From Myxococcales bacterium (GTDB taxonomy: Bacteria > Myxococcota_A > Polyangia > Polyangiales > JAFGIB01), in contig JAOUOP010000055.1 in assembly GCA_029880325.1 (NCBI GenBank), forward strand, positions 1 to 52,708: 52,708 bases of DNA. Reading direction: 5' to 3'. Of this stretch, positions 17,501 to 24,683 are shown piece after piece. Positions within the stretch are counted from its first letter, which is position 1, and each line of letters opens with the position of its first letter. The notes below the pieces were generated by a model, which worked only from the letters and a program-made list of their open reading frames with translations, was not told the DNA's origin and did no database searches. Both the position numbers and the translations under genes were made by a program.

Positions 17501-18745
17501 GGCTTCCCAGTCGAGTTCGGCCCCCTGCAGCCAGAGACGCCCCAAACAGCGCAGAGTCGCATCCAGCGCCGGCCGTGGCTGCTTGGGTCCGCCGAGCGTT
17601 TCGAGCATCGCGCGGGGCCGATCGGCTTGCGTTTGCTTGGCGGCCGAGCTGGTCAGCGCGGTCCCGGGCCCCACCTCCACGAGAATTCGCTCGGGGCCGT
17701 CGAAAAGCACTCGGGCAGCGTCGGCGAAGCGCACCGCATGGCGCAACTGGCGCGCCCAGTAGTCCGCAGAGGTCGCTTCCTCTGGCGCCATCGGTGCGCC
17801 GGTCAGGGTCGAGATGATGGCGAGCCTGGGCGGCTGTGGCCGGGCCCGCTCCACGGCCTCGCGGAAAGGCTCCAGGATGGGGTCCATCATGGGCGAGTGG
17901 AACGCGTGGGAGGTATGGAGCTTGCGGGTCTCGAGTCCGGCGCCCTCCGCAGCAGCGGTGAAGCGATCCATCGCTGCGAGTTCGCCGGAGACCACCGACA
18001 GCTCGGGCGCGTTGTGCGCCGCCAGTGTAACCGCGTCGCCCAAAAACTCGTTCAAGGCCTCGGGCGCGCAGCGAACGGCCACCATGGCGCCAGGGGGCTG
18101 CGACTGCATCAGCCGTCCGCGCTCGGCGACCAGCTCGAGGGCCGCCTCGAGTTCGAAGACACCGCCGAGGCAGGCGGCTGCGAACTCACCGATGCTGTGA
18201 CCGATGAGCGCGTCGGGTTCGACGCCTGCGTCCATGAGCGACTTCGCCAGGCAGTACTCGATCACGAAGAGCGCCGGCTGTGCAACCCGGGTCTGTCGCA
18301 GGGTTTCGGAGGCTTGCTCGGAGGTTTGGTTCGATAGCAGCAGCTGCTCGAGGCTCAGGTCCAGTCGCTTCGAGAGCAAGGCGTCGCAACGCTGGAAGCG
18401 CTCCCGGAAGCGGGTGTCGTGCTCGAAGAGCTCGCGCCCCATGCCGATAAACTGGGAGCCCTGGCCGGGAAACATGAAGGCGACCCGCGGTGACGTGCTG
18501 GCGCCAGCCTGGGTGCGCTCGGTGTGCTCCCGAGCCATTGCGCCAATGACCTCCGGAGGCAAAGCCCCGTCGGGCACGATGATCGCAGCTCGCCGCGGGA
18601 AACGTTTGCGACCCACGGCGAGCGTGTAGGCCACATCGGCCAAAGACGAAGGGTTTCGCTCCAGGTAGCCGGCCACGTCCTGGGCTCGCCGCGCAAGGGC
18701 GGTCGCGTCCATCGCCGACAGCAGCACCAGCCTGGAGCCCTTCAT
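11546..18745 (-). CDS. Hybrid PKS-NRPS: AT-ACP-C-A-pseudoKR-PCP-TE
   Basis: This is a 2399-residue megasynthase. AT: GHSIGE (Ser about 184) with HAFH (about 282), the malonyl-type motif. ACP: GFDSL (Ser about 500). Condensation: HHIAADG (about 699). Adenylation: TSGSTGRPKG (about 1187) to NNKVDRKALP (about 1517); the binding-pocket residues read D-I-L-Q-L-G-V-V-W-K, close to known glycine codes. A full-length KR-like region (about 1550-2000) has lost the GxGxxG loop (VVGLSEFG) and the catalytic Tyr (GALAEATAN where GQxxYAAAN is expected). PCP: DLGGHSLL (about 2063). TE: GGFCVGG (about 2204), with Cys for the usual Ser, and DHDGF as the His block. It begins with the KS-AT linker and overlaps the ketosynthase stop by ATGA, so one ancestral KS-AT module is split in two. 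Longer in-frame starts run inside the KS gene and are rejected. Confidence 0.93.
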   Translation of the reverse strand: MKGSRLVLLSAMDATALARRAQDVAGYLERNPSSLADVAYTLAVGRKRFPRRAAIIVPDGALPPEVIGAMAREHTERTQAGASTSPRVAFMFPGQGSQFIGMGRELFEHDTRFRERFQRCDALLSKRLDLSLEQLLLSNQTSEQASETLRQTRVAQPALFVIEYCLAKSLMDAGVEPDALIGHSIGEFAAACLGGVFELEAALELVAERGRLMQSQPPGAMVAVRCAPEALNEFLGDAVTLAAHNAPELSVVSGELAAMDRFTAAAEGAGLETRKLHTSHAFHSPMMDPILEPFREAVERARPQPPRLAIISTLTGAPMAPEEATSADYWARQLRHAVRFADAARVLFDGPERILVEVGPGTALTSSAAKQTQADRPRAMLETLGGPKQPRPALDATLRCLGRLWLQGAELDWEALHDGAERKLLRLPSYRFSRQLHWVEPPTVEGGSRGLAIASADTDDAGDGQEQGLDGRVYRLLAARLGRRIAAEDRERSLLELGFDSLALSQLRARIEEQLGVMVSMRQLSESLDTPQLLAEYVRQGAPVQAPHAVEGQQAPSQAQDAEQPLRGTTTVPHREIWVSCAAGGDEANLCYNECRRIELRGPLDIAQLDAAMQQLVKRHQALRQVFSADGSEFIIHPYRPEPLAHTDLSALDAAAREARLQQLCHHEVATPFDLEQGPLYRAHLLTLGEGEHVLLLCAHHIAADGSSIYLMLREVAEIYSALVEQRPPALTAPDSFLSYAARDMERAHSGAAEADEKFWLAHLAGHSDDLDLPTDRPRPATRGYAAARQDFYLEPAATEALRGVGLSARTTLQTVLMAMVQLLLQRITRQTDIVIGMPASGQAAVGANALMGHCVHVLPIRQYLDPQKTFLAYLGDVRRTLFECLDHQELTFTAYLEKLGRPRDPSRLPLVPFAFGMGRTPRNLPFAGLETRVSTVHRLSETFDIYLFATEDGAGGVNFAWSYNKDLFDAETIQLWQRCLQSIVSAVTSDGGESRLEAMEVLSAEDRASLLRHALGPQLPESDYVGAHERFDRAARQHPEAVALIATDATLSYAELNRRANQLGQWLGRRGLPPGTPIAVCLERTSKLVWTLLGLWRAGLAYVPLDPKYPKARVHMILEDSGTQLLLTSEKVADEILGERGSEKGGGGVEVVRIERLLDELEAEPDAVPQLPRDPSDCAYVIFTSGSTGRPKGVQISQRAFDNFLVAMAKTPGFSAGDRILALTTVSFDIAGLELFLPLTHGGSLVLATADQALDPLALSQLVEAGDVNIMQATPATWQMLLDGGWLGNPKLRVLCGGEAFPQRLAEVLVESCGEVWNVYGPTETTVWSSVKRVERPEELTIGRPIDNTTMYVLDEAMGLSPTGSSGELWIGGRGVADGYFGRPELTAERFKPNPHLEGDVIYRTGDLARVRRDGEFECLGRLDFQVKIRGFRIELGEVETALVGQPGVAAAVVVAREETPGDRALVAYVVPEDDQALDTSQLRQLLLELLPAYMVPSAFVLLSELPMTPNNKVDRKALPAPDIGGAASYQAPELAACERVSEMLWQRRWTDAAPPGPELPPCNWLLLAEDSAMSQPLQARLQKAGHAVTVVHARDRYHEVSQGEFTINPEFGEEQFAVLLSRLESLGRLPDRVAHLWLAGGEAEVRLGSSSYHHHQERGLFTLLYLSRQLAALAPERAVTFHVVTTALNEGGFSVADRGKAAALGICQVIPLEFVRQKVSVLELPSAEHRRRDRNAEIIASELLSGPTEPRIRYHGRKRQQLSWYAVAGSAPPAAITSGTALVVGLSEFGLAAARRLGREPEVKLAYATSDGEVADGARHAELQALERSGVLDAVKTVSLSSGAALRGELRELQKQLGPITTVVVALPKPPAALLQELREQDIETHLAKVVQLLLALDELPAGQLQHLIVGSSLDCALGGPGALAEATANAILTLERQRGTCETALVALGPVAGEPAERACSDQVGRDRAYFREHGLSAAQLDEALQRLLGLPGADYLGCAFELDAYRERLELSAARDAELRAGRRFVEPKNETERRMAALWAEVLRLDRVSTEDDFFDLGGHSLLAVRLFALVNKEFDVALPFSTLLSSPTVASLASHLSADGSEAPGTAAAAPGTEQLVKLHSGTDPKRAPLFVVHGLFGNVLNLRHLARLLDPTRDFYAIQACGLDGRSRPYRSLVEAAVAYTEQVRRVRPRGPYLLGGFCVGGVMAIEMARLLKQAGEEVGSVVLLDAHVPEQRGSLSMSDRLQIHRERLRREGLNYVRSWAKEKYEYESKRLRARFDGNSGVEDPTQYRSERVREAIEEGMRNYTPRFFDGDAVLFRPPLAPRHELSGGRRINEKRAFLLEDNGWSRVVRSLQIQELASPAGDHDGFVLEPYVRDLARRMRPLLDQASPKMR

Positions 18746-20181
18746 GCGCCCGCTTCTTCCAGGACGACGTGGGAGTTGGTCCCGCCGACGCCAAAGGCGC
18801 TCACGCCGGCGCGCAAGGGCCCGTCGCTTTCCCACGGACGGGTCGAGTCGACCACGTAAAACGGTGTGGAAGGAAAGTCGATCTCCGGATTCGGAGTCCG
18901 GTAGTGCAGCGACGCGGGAAGCGTGCGGTGGTGCAGCGCGAGGGCAGCCTTGATCACGCCGCCGACGCCGGCCGCCGTCGACATGTGGCCGACGTTGGTC
19001 TTGAGCGATCCCACGGCGCAGAAGCCCTTGTCCTCGGTCTGTCTTCGGAAGGCACGGGTCAGGCCGCGAATTTCCAGTGGATCGCCCATGCGCGTCGCGG
19101 TTCCGTGGCATTCAATGTACGAGACGCTGCGTGGATCGATGCCGCCGATGCGTTGGGCCGACTCGATGACCCGGGCCTGCCCGGGCTCGTAGGGGGCCAC
19201 ATAGCTCGCGCTGGCGCCGCCGTCGTTGTTGTTGGCAGCTCCGCGAATCACCGCGTAAACAGGTCGTCGCTCCGCGAGGGCATCATCGAGGCGCTGCAGC
19301 AGGACGGCGCCGACCCCGCAGGTAAAAATGGTGCCGCCTGCCTCAGCATCGAAGGTGCGCGTATAACCATCGGTGGAAAACATCGCGCCCGGCTGATGGA
19401 TGTAGCCGCGCGCCTGGGGAAATTGGATCGAGGAGCCACCTGCGAGCACGGCGTCCGATTCGCCGCTCCACAGGCTCTGGCAGCCCATTGTGATCGCGAC
19501 CAGCGAAGTGGAGCAGGCACACTGCACGGTCACCGCCGGACCGCGCAGGCCGAAGGTATAGGCGGCGCGCGTGGCGATGTAATCGCGGTCGTTGACGATT
19601 TGAATGTCGTAGACGTCGACGTCCCGATTGCGGATGAATGTCTCCAGGTAGGGCCGGTCCGGAACGATATTGGAAAGCAGGTAGTTGCCGCGTGTTCCGG
19701 TTCCCGTGAAGACGCCAATCGACCCGCCGAAGCGCTCCGGATCCAGCGCGGCATCCTCGAGCGCCTCCCAGGCGCACTCCAGCCAGACCCTCAACTGGGG
19801 GTCCATCATGGCGGCCTGGCGAGGCGTAGACTTGAAAAAGGGCGCGTCCCACAGCTCGGCGCCTTCCACGATCCCGGCGCGCCGCACGTAATCCCGCCTG
19901 TCGCGGAGCGCGTCGTAGTCGATTTCGTTGGCCCGAAGCGTCTCCTCATCGAGTGTGGTGACGGACTCGGTCTCGGAGACCAGGTTTTGCCACAGCTCGG
20001 ATACGCTGCCGGCCCCCGGAAAGCGTCCGGCCATGCCCACGATCGCGATCGGGTTCACACGGGGAGAAGTGGTGGGTCTGAGGGCCATTGCAGCGGGAGC
20101 CGAGCATACGTGGCTGGGAGTGAGGATCAAGGCAACTGGTGCTGTTGAAGTGAGCGTTTGAGCAGCATTGGACTTGGACAT
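18742..20181 (-). CDS. Free-standing modular type I ketosynthase
   Basis: This beta-ketoacyl synthase of 479 residues extends an acyl starter with the malonyl unit loaded by the next protein. The KS core starts at PIAIVGMAGRFPG (about residue 44) and holds VQCACSTSL (active-site Cys about 222), ECHGTATRMGDP (His about 359), KTNVGH (His about 399) and ends GGTNSHVVLEEAGA, the normal end of a KS before its AT linker. Its stop codon overlaps the start of the AT protein (ATGA). The N-terminal 40 residues are not conserved KS sequence; an ATG at 20088 is an alternative start. No loading module is present, so the starter acyl group must come from elsewhere. Confidence 0.9.
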   Translation of the reverse strand: MSKSNAAQTLTSTAPVALILTPSHVCSAPAAMALRPTTSPRVNPIAIVGMAGRFPGAGSVSELWQNLVSETESVTTLDEETLRANEIDYDALRDRRDYVRRAGIVEGAELWDAPFFKSTPRQAAMMDPQLRVWLECAWEALEDAALDPERFGGSIGVFTGTGTRGNYLLSNIVPDRPYLETFIRNRDVDVYDIQIVNDRDYIATRAAYTFGLRGPAVTVQCACSTSLVAITMGCQSLWSGESDAVLAGGSSIQFPQARGYIHQPGAMFSTDGYTRTFDAEAGGTIFTCGVGAVLLQRLDDALAERRPVYAVIRGAANNNDGGASASYVAPYEPGQARVIESAQRIGGIDPRSVSYIECHGTATRMGDPLEIRGLTRAFRRQTEDKGFCAVGSLKTNVGHMSTAAGVGGVIKAALALHHRTLPASLHYRTPNPEIDFPSTPFYVVDSTRPWESDGPLRAGVSAFGVGGTNSHVVLEEAGA

Positions 20182-20282
20182 TTTTGGTGAATGATCCAGC
20201 GCCGGAGGTGTGCTGATCTCGGACAGTGAGGCGCCCGAGTGTCGCCTTGCCGAGCCGAAATGATCCGGGCTAGGCTCGCGCC
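20182..20282. promoter_or_regulatory. Divergent intergenic region between the PKS operon and a CheR-like gene
   Basis: This 101-bp gap must carry promoters for both directions. AATGATCC occurs twice (near 20190 and 20259). A weak TTGCCG...TAGGCT pair precedes the plus-strand gene, but I would not call it a promoter with confidence. Confidence 0.35.
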
Positions 20283-21203
20283 GTGGCCGCTCGACCAGAC
20301 TATGTTGGGTACGTCGCCAAGGATCCCGAGCAGCGCACCCGGGTGCGACAGCTACCTGGTGCGGCCTACTGGTTTCTGAAGTCCAAAGTCGTCTACGGGG
20401 CGCTGGCCTACCCCTATGGGGTTTTCAAGCACTCGAAGCTGCTGCGGAGCGTCGACCGGACCTCGGCCCACACCTATACGTGCTTCTACCGCTCGCCGAC
20501 GCAGTTGAGGGTGCTCAGTGGCCCCGTACTGGACTATCTCGGCCGCCCGGAGCGCACGGGCAGGCGCCTGGAGATCATCGCCATGGCGTGCTCGAACGGG
20601 GCCGAGGTCTACACGTTGGCGTCCTGGCTGAGCCTTCGCGTGCCCGGCCTCGATTTCCACATCACGGCCTCCGACCTGCACCAATCCATGGTCGACAAGG
20701 CGGCCTCTGGTCAATACACGGCCGACGAGGCGCTGCAGAGCCAGTACATTACCACCGACTTCGTGTCCCGAACCTTCGACCGCAAGGGGGAGTTTCACGT
20801 CGTCAAGCCGGAGCTACGCGCGAAAGTGACCTTCCACCAGGCCGACCTGCTCGACAGCCACGGCCTGCGGGAGCGCTTCGGACCTGCTCCGCTGGTCTTG
20901 GCCCAAAATGTCCTATTCCACCTAAGCCCTGCCAACGCGCGCATCGCCTTCGACAACCTCTACAACATGCTCCAGGACCGCGGCGTCCTATTGGTCGAAG
21001 GCATGGACGGAGACCTGCGAGTCGAACTGACCCAACGCTACGGGCTCGAGCCGCTACTCGACAAACAGCGCCGCATCTACAGCGAAACGCGTGTCCACAC
21101 ACCGATCGACTGGTGGAACTACTACTGGGGCAGCGAGCCCTACTTCCCGCTGCGCCCCGACAGGGAACGTCGCTACGGCACGATCTTTCTGAAGCGGGGA
21201 TAG
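20283..21203 (+). CDS. CheR-like SAM-dependent methyltransferase
   Basis: The protein has 306 residues and a GTG start. The SAM-binding motif IIAMACSNGAEVYTLASWL, the ITASDLHQSMVDKA segment and LVLAQNVLFHLSP match the CheR-type class I methyltransferase fold. No chemotaxis genes are nearby, and the N-terminal helical CheR subdomain is atypical. It is transcribed divergently from the PKS-NRPS operon, so a role in methylating that product or a sugar is possible. I cannot assign a substrate. Confidence 0.72.
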   Translation: MAARPDYVGYVAKDPEQRTRVRQLPGAAYWFLKSKVVYGALAYPYGVFKHSKLLRSVDRTSAHTYTCFYRSPTQLRVLSGPVLDYLGRPERTGRRLEIIAMACSNGAEVYTLASWLSLRVPGLDFHITASDLHQSMVDKAASGQYTADEALQSQYITTDFVSRTFDRKGEFHVVKPELRAKVTFHQADLLDSHGLRERFGPAPLVLAQNVLFHLSPANARIAFDNLYNMLQDRGVLLVEGMDGDLRVELTQRYGLEPLLDKQRRIYSETRVHTPIDWWNYYWGSEPYFPLRPDRERRYGTIFLKRG

Positions 21204-21222
21204 TGCGTGCCGGGCGCGGGCG

Positions 21223-22188
21223 CTACTCCAGACGAATCTCGTCCAAGTAGAACGCATCGGAGGTTCTGCTCCGGGTCAGGATTGAAATCTCCGTCACGTG
21301 GCCGAGGTCGAGGGGACCAATGTTTGCAGGCCGCTGCGGTGGCACGGAACGAATATCCTCCATTGTGAGCACGACCGTCCGTGCCGCTGGAGCCACCGGC
21401 AGCCGGACGCGAGTCCCTCCACGGCGATTTTCCCGTGTCGGCGGGCTGGCCAAGCGCAGATCCAGGGCATCGAGCCTCCCTTCGCCGGCGATCACGAACT
21501 TCAGCGCCTGGAATCGCGACCACTGCTCGGGCAGATTATGCAATGTGACGCCCTCACTTCTTCGGTGGCCCGCGGGCTCGACGCGCATGACCCTTCCGGC
21601 CGTCGGCCAGTCGGCGGGCGCCGTCACCACCTTCAGATCAGCGGATTTGGCCTCGACTCGATAGCGGTCGAGTCGCGCCTCGAACCGCAATGGTCGGTGT
21701 GGTCGGGAGTCGAAAACCGCGGCGATTCGGGCAAGTGGCGTACTGACGACCGCGAGCAGGGCGATGGTGCAACCGAATAGGGTCAGCCACCGCCACATGC
21801 TCGCCAGACCCATCGCGATCACCGCGATCATTCCGAGCATGCCACCGGCCACGTCCCTGGCGAGGTCGGGCCAACTGGCGGTCCGGCTAGGGACGAGCGC
21901 CTGTACGGCCTCCGAAGATGCGGCTAAACAGAAAATCAGGGCCGCGACCACCAGCCGGCGGGACCTGGGCGACCACTGGGCCGTCGCATCTATGCGAGCG
22001 AGTGAGAAAAGGAGGGTGGCGGTGACGACGAGGAATCCAAGGACATGGCCAATATCGTTGATGGCATTGACGAGCCAGGGATCAGAAGCGTCGAGAGGCA
22101 GGGCGTGCACGCCAACCGTCGTGGCAAATATCATCACCACGAGCAGGGCGAATACGGTCCCGGGCACCGGTCGTCGTCGCGGTGTCAT
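21223..22188 (-). CDS. VanZ-like membrane protein with C-terminal extracytoplasmic domain
   Basis: The protein has 321 residues. The first 150 hold four or five transmembrane helices with the VanZ-type blocks INDIGHVLGFLVV and SSEAVQALVPSRTASWPD followed by DVAGGMLG. After the last helix (about 132-150) comes a soluble beta-rich region of about 165 residues (FEARLDRYRVEAK...FYLDEIRLE), resembling sugar-binding beta-sandwich domains. VanZ-like proteins are common near exosortases and EPS genes. Last gene of the Wzy-Wzx operon; it converges with the CheR-like gene 19 bp away. Confidence 0.68.
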   Translation of the reverse strand: MTPRRRPVPGTVFALLVVMIFATTVGVHALPLDASDPWLVNAINDIGHVLGFLVVTATLLFSLARIDATAQWSPRSRRLVVAALIFCLAASSEAVQALVPSRTASWPDLARDVAGGMLGMIAVIAMGLASMWRWLTLFGCTIALLAVVSTPLARIAAVFDSRPHRPLRFEARLDRYRVEAKSADLKVVTAPADWPTAGRVMRVEPAGHRRSEGVTLHNLPEQWSRFQALKFVIAGEGRLDALDLRLASPPTRENRRGGTRVRLPVAPAARTVVLTMEDIRSVPPQRPANIGPLDLGHVTEISILTRSRTSDAFYLDEIRLE

Positions 22189-22217
22189 GATAGCACTGCG
22201 GGCGGCGCTTGCTACGC

Positions 22218-22898
22218 TCAGGGTTTCGGTGGCCTGGCCGCCTCGTCTTTCACGGGAGGAAAGACCTCGGGATAGAAGAAGTGCTGCCGCATGCGGACCA
22301 GTAGGGGTTCCATTTCCGCGTCGAAGGCGCCCTCACGTTGCGCGATGAGGTGCCCCCATGGATAGGCATCGGTGTCGCGCACGAGTTTCTCCACCAGATC
22401 ATCGACCCGTCCCACCGCGCGGGCAGGCACCCCCGCCACCACGGTTCCTTCGGCCACGTCGCGTGTGACGACGGCTCCGGCGGCCACCACGGCGTTCGGC
22501 CCAATTGTGACGCCGGGCATCACGAGGGCCCAGTTGCCGATGAAGACGTTGTCGCGGATGTCGACTTTTCCGACGCGATCGAGACGCGCCCCGTAGGCTC
22601 GATTGAGCATCGATATGGAGCCGTCATGACCGTAGAGGTAGCAGGCCCCGAGGTGTACATTGTTGCCGATCCGGGTGTATGACGGGTCGGTGATCACCGT
22701 CCAGGGGCGACAGAGAAAGTGGTCGCCGATGGAAACGAACTTGAAACCATCGCGACCGAACTTGCGATAGAAGTCTCCCAACTCATAGCCGTTTGGCTGG
22801 CACACCTTGCGATAGAGTTCAGGCCACTTTCCGTTCTCCATCGCCATCCAGCGCAGAAACGATTTCATGCGTCGGGGAATTAGGGCTCTGAGGGGCAT
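22218..22898 (-). CDS. Left-handed beta-helix acyltransferase (CatB/LacA-like)
   Basis: The protein has 226 residues. Hexapeptide-repeat coils are clear: YTRIGNNVHLGACYLYGHD, VDIRDNVFIGNWALVMPG, VTIGPNAVVAAGAVVTRDV and EGTVVAGVPARAVG. Such enzymes transfer acetyl (or another acyl) from CoA to a sugar. GGAGAG lies 6 nt upstream of this start codon. It sits 80 bp downstream of a GT2 gene in the same direction, so a role in acetylating a repeat-unit sugar in the cytoplasm is likely. The C-terminal 60 residues are extra relative to short family members. Confidence 0.83.
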   Translation of the reverse strand: MPLRALIPRRMKSFLRWMAMENGKWPELYRKVCQPNGYELGDFYRKFGRDGFKFVSIGDHFLCRPWTVITDPSYTRIGNNVHLGACYLYGHDGSISMLNRAYGARLDRVGKVDIRDNVFIGNWALVMPGVTIGPNAVVAAGAVVTRDVAEGTVVAGVPARAVGRVDDLVEKLVRDTDAYPWGHLIAQREGAFDAEMEPLLVRMRQHFFYPEVFPPVKDEAARPPKP

Positions 22899-22978
22899 CG
22901 GCGCTCTCCGGCAATGGCTGCAAACTTGCTCGAGAGTGCGGGACGATAGTCCAAATCGCGCCCGCTAGGAACCGCCGC

Positions 22979-23932
22979 TCAGCTACGCTGTCCGGTCTCC
23001 AGAATGCGACTTTTGAGTACTGCTGCAACGCCCGTCATTTCGGGAATCTTGGCGGCGACGGTGGCCAGGGCGTAGAGCGTCGCGTCATCCTCCGGGGTGC
23101 CCCGAAGAATGCGATCGCGTCGGATGCGGCGATAGAGCAGTGCGTGGGGCGCAAGTAGCACCAGACTGAGTCCGAGTGTCGGCAATGCCAAAGCGACCGC
23201 GCTCGCGGGAAACAGACCGCCCCAAATGCAGATCGAGGCGACCCTGCGGCCGAGGATCCCCCGGTCGATCCAGTGTTCGGCATAGGTCCGGCCCGAGCGC
23301 TTGGCCCGGCGCCACCACTGGCCGATGTGCGTCATATTGATGTCGTGCAGTGCCATCGTGTCGTTCAAGCGTACGACGCGATAGCCGAGTTGAGCGATGC
23401 GTCGGTGCAGCTCGCGCTCCTCTCCGGAGACGACGTTCGGGTCGAAGCCACCGGCCTGGTCGAACGCACGCGCTCGGTACATCGCGATTCCACCCACGGC
23501 TTCGACCTCACCTGCGGGCACGTCGAACTCCATGTCTGCGAGCCTGTGAAACGCGTTACGCTCCCTGCACCTCTCGCGCAGCCTACCGGCGACGACTCCC
23601 ACGTCCGGGTGCTGTTCCAGATAGGTAGACGCGAGTGTGAGCCAGCCGTCGACGAGTTCTGTGTCACCATCGAGAAACTGGATAAATTCCACATCCGAAG
23701 AGCGCTCCGAGAGCCGCGCACGACCCGCGTTGCGGCCCCGGGCCGCGCTCATGGGCGGGCTGTCGTCGAGGCGCACGACGTCTACACCAAGGCGTTCGGC
23801 GATCGCGGCGCTGCCATCGGTCGAAGCGCTATCGGCGTAGACGACGTGGCCGGCCCCGCCGCGGACGGAGGCCAGGCTCATTGGCAGGTGCTCTGCCTCA
23901 TTTCTCCCGATCACGACCACTGCGAGGCGCAT
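22979..23932 (-). CDS. Family 2 glycosyltransferase
   Basis: This is a 317-residue GT2 enzyme. The N terminus MRLAVVVIGRNEAEHLPMSL is followed by VYADSASTDGSAAIAERLGV and QFLDGDTELVDGWL, which holds the metal-binding DxD equivalent. FDPNVVSGEERELHRRIAQLGY is the acceptor/ED block. A hydrophobic C-terminal pair (GGLFPASAVALALPTLGLSLV) suggests membrane attachment, as in many polyprenyl-linked GT2 proteins. It begins 24 bp downstream of the GmhA-like gene. Confidence 0.85.
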   Translation of the reverse strand: MRLAVVVIGRNEAEHLPMSLASVRGGAGHVVYADSASTDGSAAIAERLGVDVVRLDDSPPMSAARGRNAGRARLSERSSDVEFIQFLDGDTELVDGWLTLASTYLEQHPDVGVVAGRLRERCRERNAFHRLADMEFDVPAGEVEAVGGIAMYRARAFDQAGGFDPNVVSGEERELHRRIAQLGYRVVRLNDTMALHDINMTHIGQWWRRAKRSGRTYAEHWIDRGILGRRVASICIWGGLFPASAVALALPTLGLSLVLLAPHALLYRRIRRDRILRGTPEDDATLYALATVAAKIPEMTGVAAVLKSRILETGQRS

Positions 23933-23956
23933 TCAGACGGATCTCAACGCGCGGGT

Positions 23957-24550
23957 TCAGCTCGAAGCGCTGGCCTGGGCGCGCTCTGCCGCTACTTTCA
24001 GGTACTGCGTGATGCAGTGGATCAAGCTCTGGTGGGTGTCCTCGACGATGCCATAGTTGTCGATGGGCACCCAAACCACGTGCCGCGCCATCTCGCGTAA
24101 CTTCCCTCCACCAAAACCCACAAAGGCGATTGTCGGAACACCGCGTTGATTGGCGAATTCACACGCTTCGAGCACATTGGGGGAATTGCCGCTCGAACTC
24201 ACGAGAAGGACCGCGTCCTCGTCCTTCAGGTAATAGTAGAGCTGCTGGCGGAATACCTGATCGTAACCGATGTCGTTGCCCAGCGCCGTCAGCATCGGGC
24301 CATTGGCCGCCAGTGACACCGAGCGTATGGGCGGGCGACCGTCCACATAGGTACCCTTCGACGTATCGCATACGGTGTGATCGGAGATGGCGGCACTGCC
24401 GCCGTTTCCTGCCACCCAGATCGTACCGCCCCGGCTGGCCACACCTTCGAAGACGGCCAGGATTTCGGGAAGCGATCCCTTTTCCATCGTCTGCAGCGCA
24501 TCGGCGAAGCGTCGATAGTAGTCTTCTACGAAATCCTGGAAATCGCTCAT
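23957..24550 (-). CDS. gmhA: SIS-domain sugar isomerase, probable sedoheptulose-7-phosphate isomerase (GmhA-like)
   Basis: This 197-residue SIS protein has the GmhA layout: WVAGNGGSAAISDHTVCD (about 45-62), VLLVSSSGNSPNVLEA, GVPTIAFVGFGGGKL and a C-terminal EDTHQSLIHCITQYL in place of the GmhA metal/active-site His helix. GmhA converts sedoheptulose 7-phosphate to D-glycero-D-manno-heptose 7-phosphate. The other three heptose-activation enzymes (HddA, GmhB, HddC) lie about 19-21 kb away in the same window, which supports the assignment. The second half of the GmhA phosphate-loop motif (usually SAADAQH) is altered to SAAISDH. Confidence 0.78.
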   Translation of the reverse strand: MSDFQDFVEDYYRRFADALQTMEKGSLPEILAVFEGVASRGGTIWVAGNGGSAAISDHTVCDTSKGTYVDGRPPIRSVSLAANGPMLTALGNDIGYDQVFRQQLYYYLKDEDAVLLVSSSGNSPNVLEACEFANQRGVPTIAFVGFGGGKLREMARHVVWVPIDNYGIVEDTHQSLIHCITQYLKVAAERAQASASS

Positions 24551-24683
24551 AGTTGCTGCTCTGAAGCGTCGGTTTGCTCGAGCCTAGACTCGCCTTCGGC
24601 AGTTTTCTGCAGATGAGCGCGCCAAACACTCTGAAAGACGCTGTGCTGCGCGATCATCTGCGGAAAGCTGGCCAAAGTCGAGC

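Noticed and set aside
18746..19111. Longer N terminus for the megasynthase
   Set aside because: The extra 122 codons lie inside the ketosynthase gene in another frame and are compositionally abnormal; the linker begins exactly at the ATGA overlap.
18769..20148. Plus-strand open frame of about 459 codons
   Set aside because: Antisense to the ketosynthase, whose active-site motifs are intact on the other strand.
20283..21203. Chemotaxis receptor methyltransferase
   Set aside because: Only the SAM-binding fold is CheR-like; there are no receptor, CheA or CheB genes nearby.
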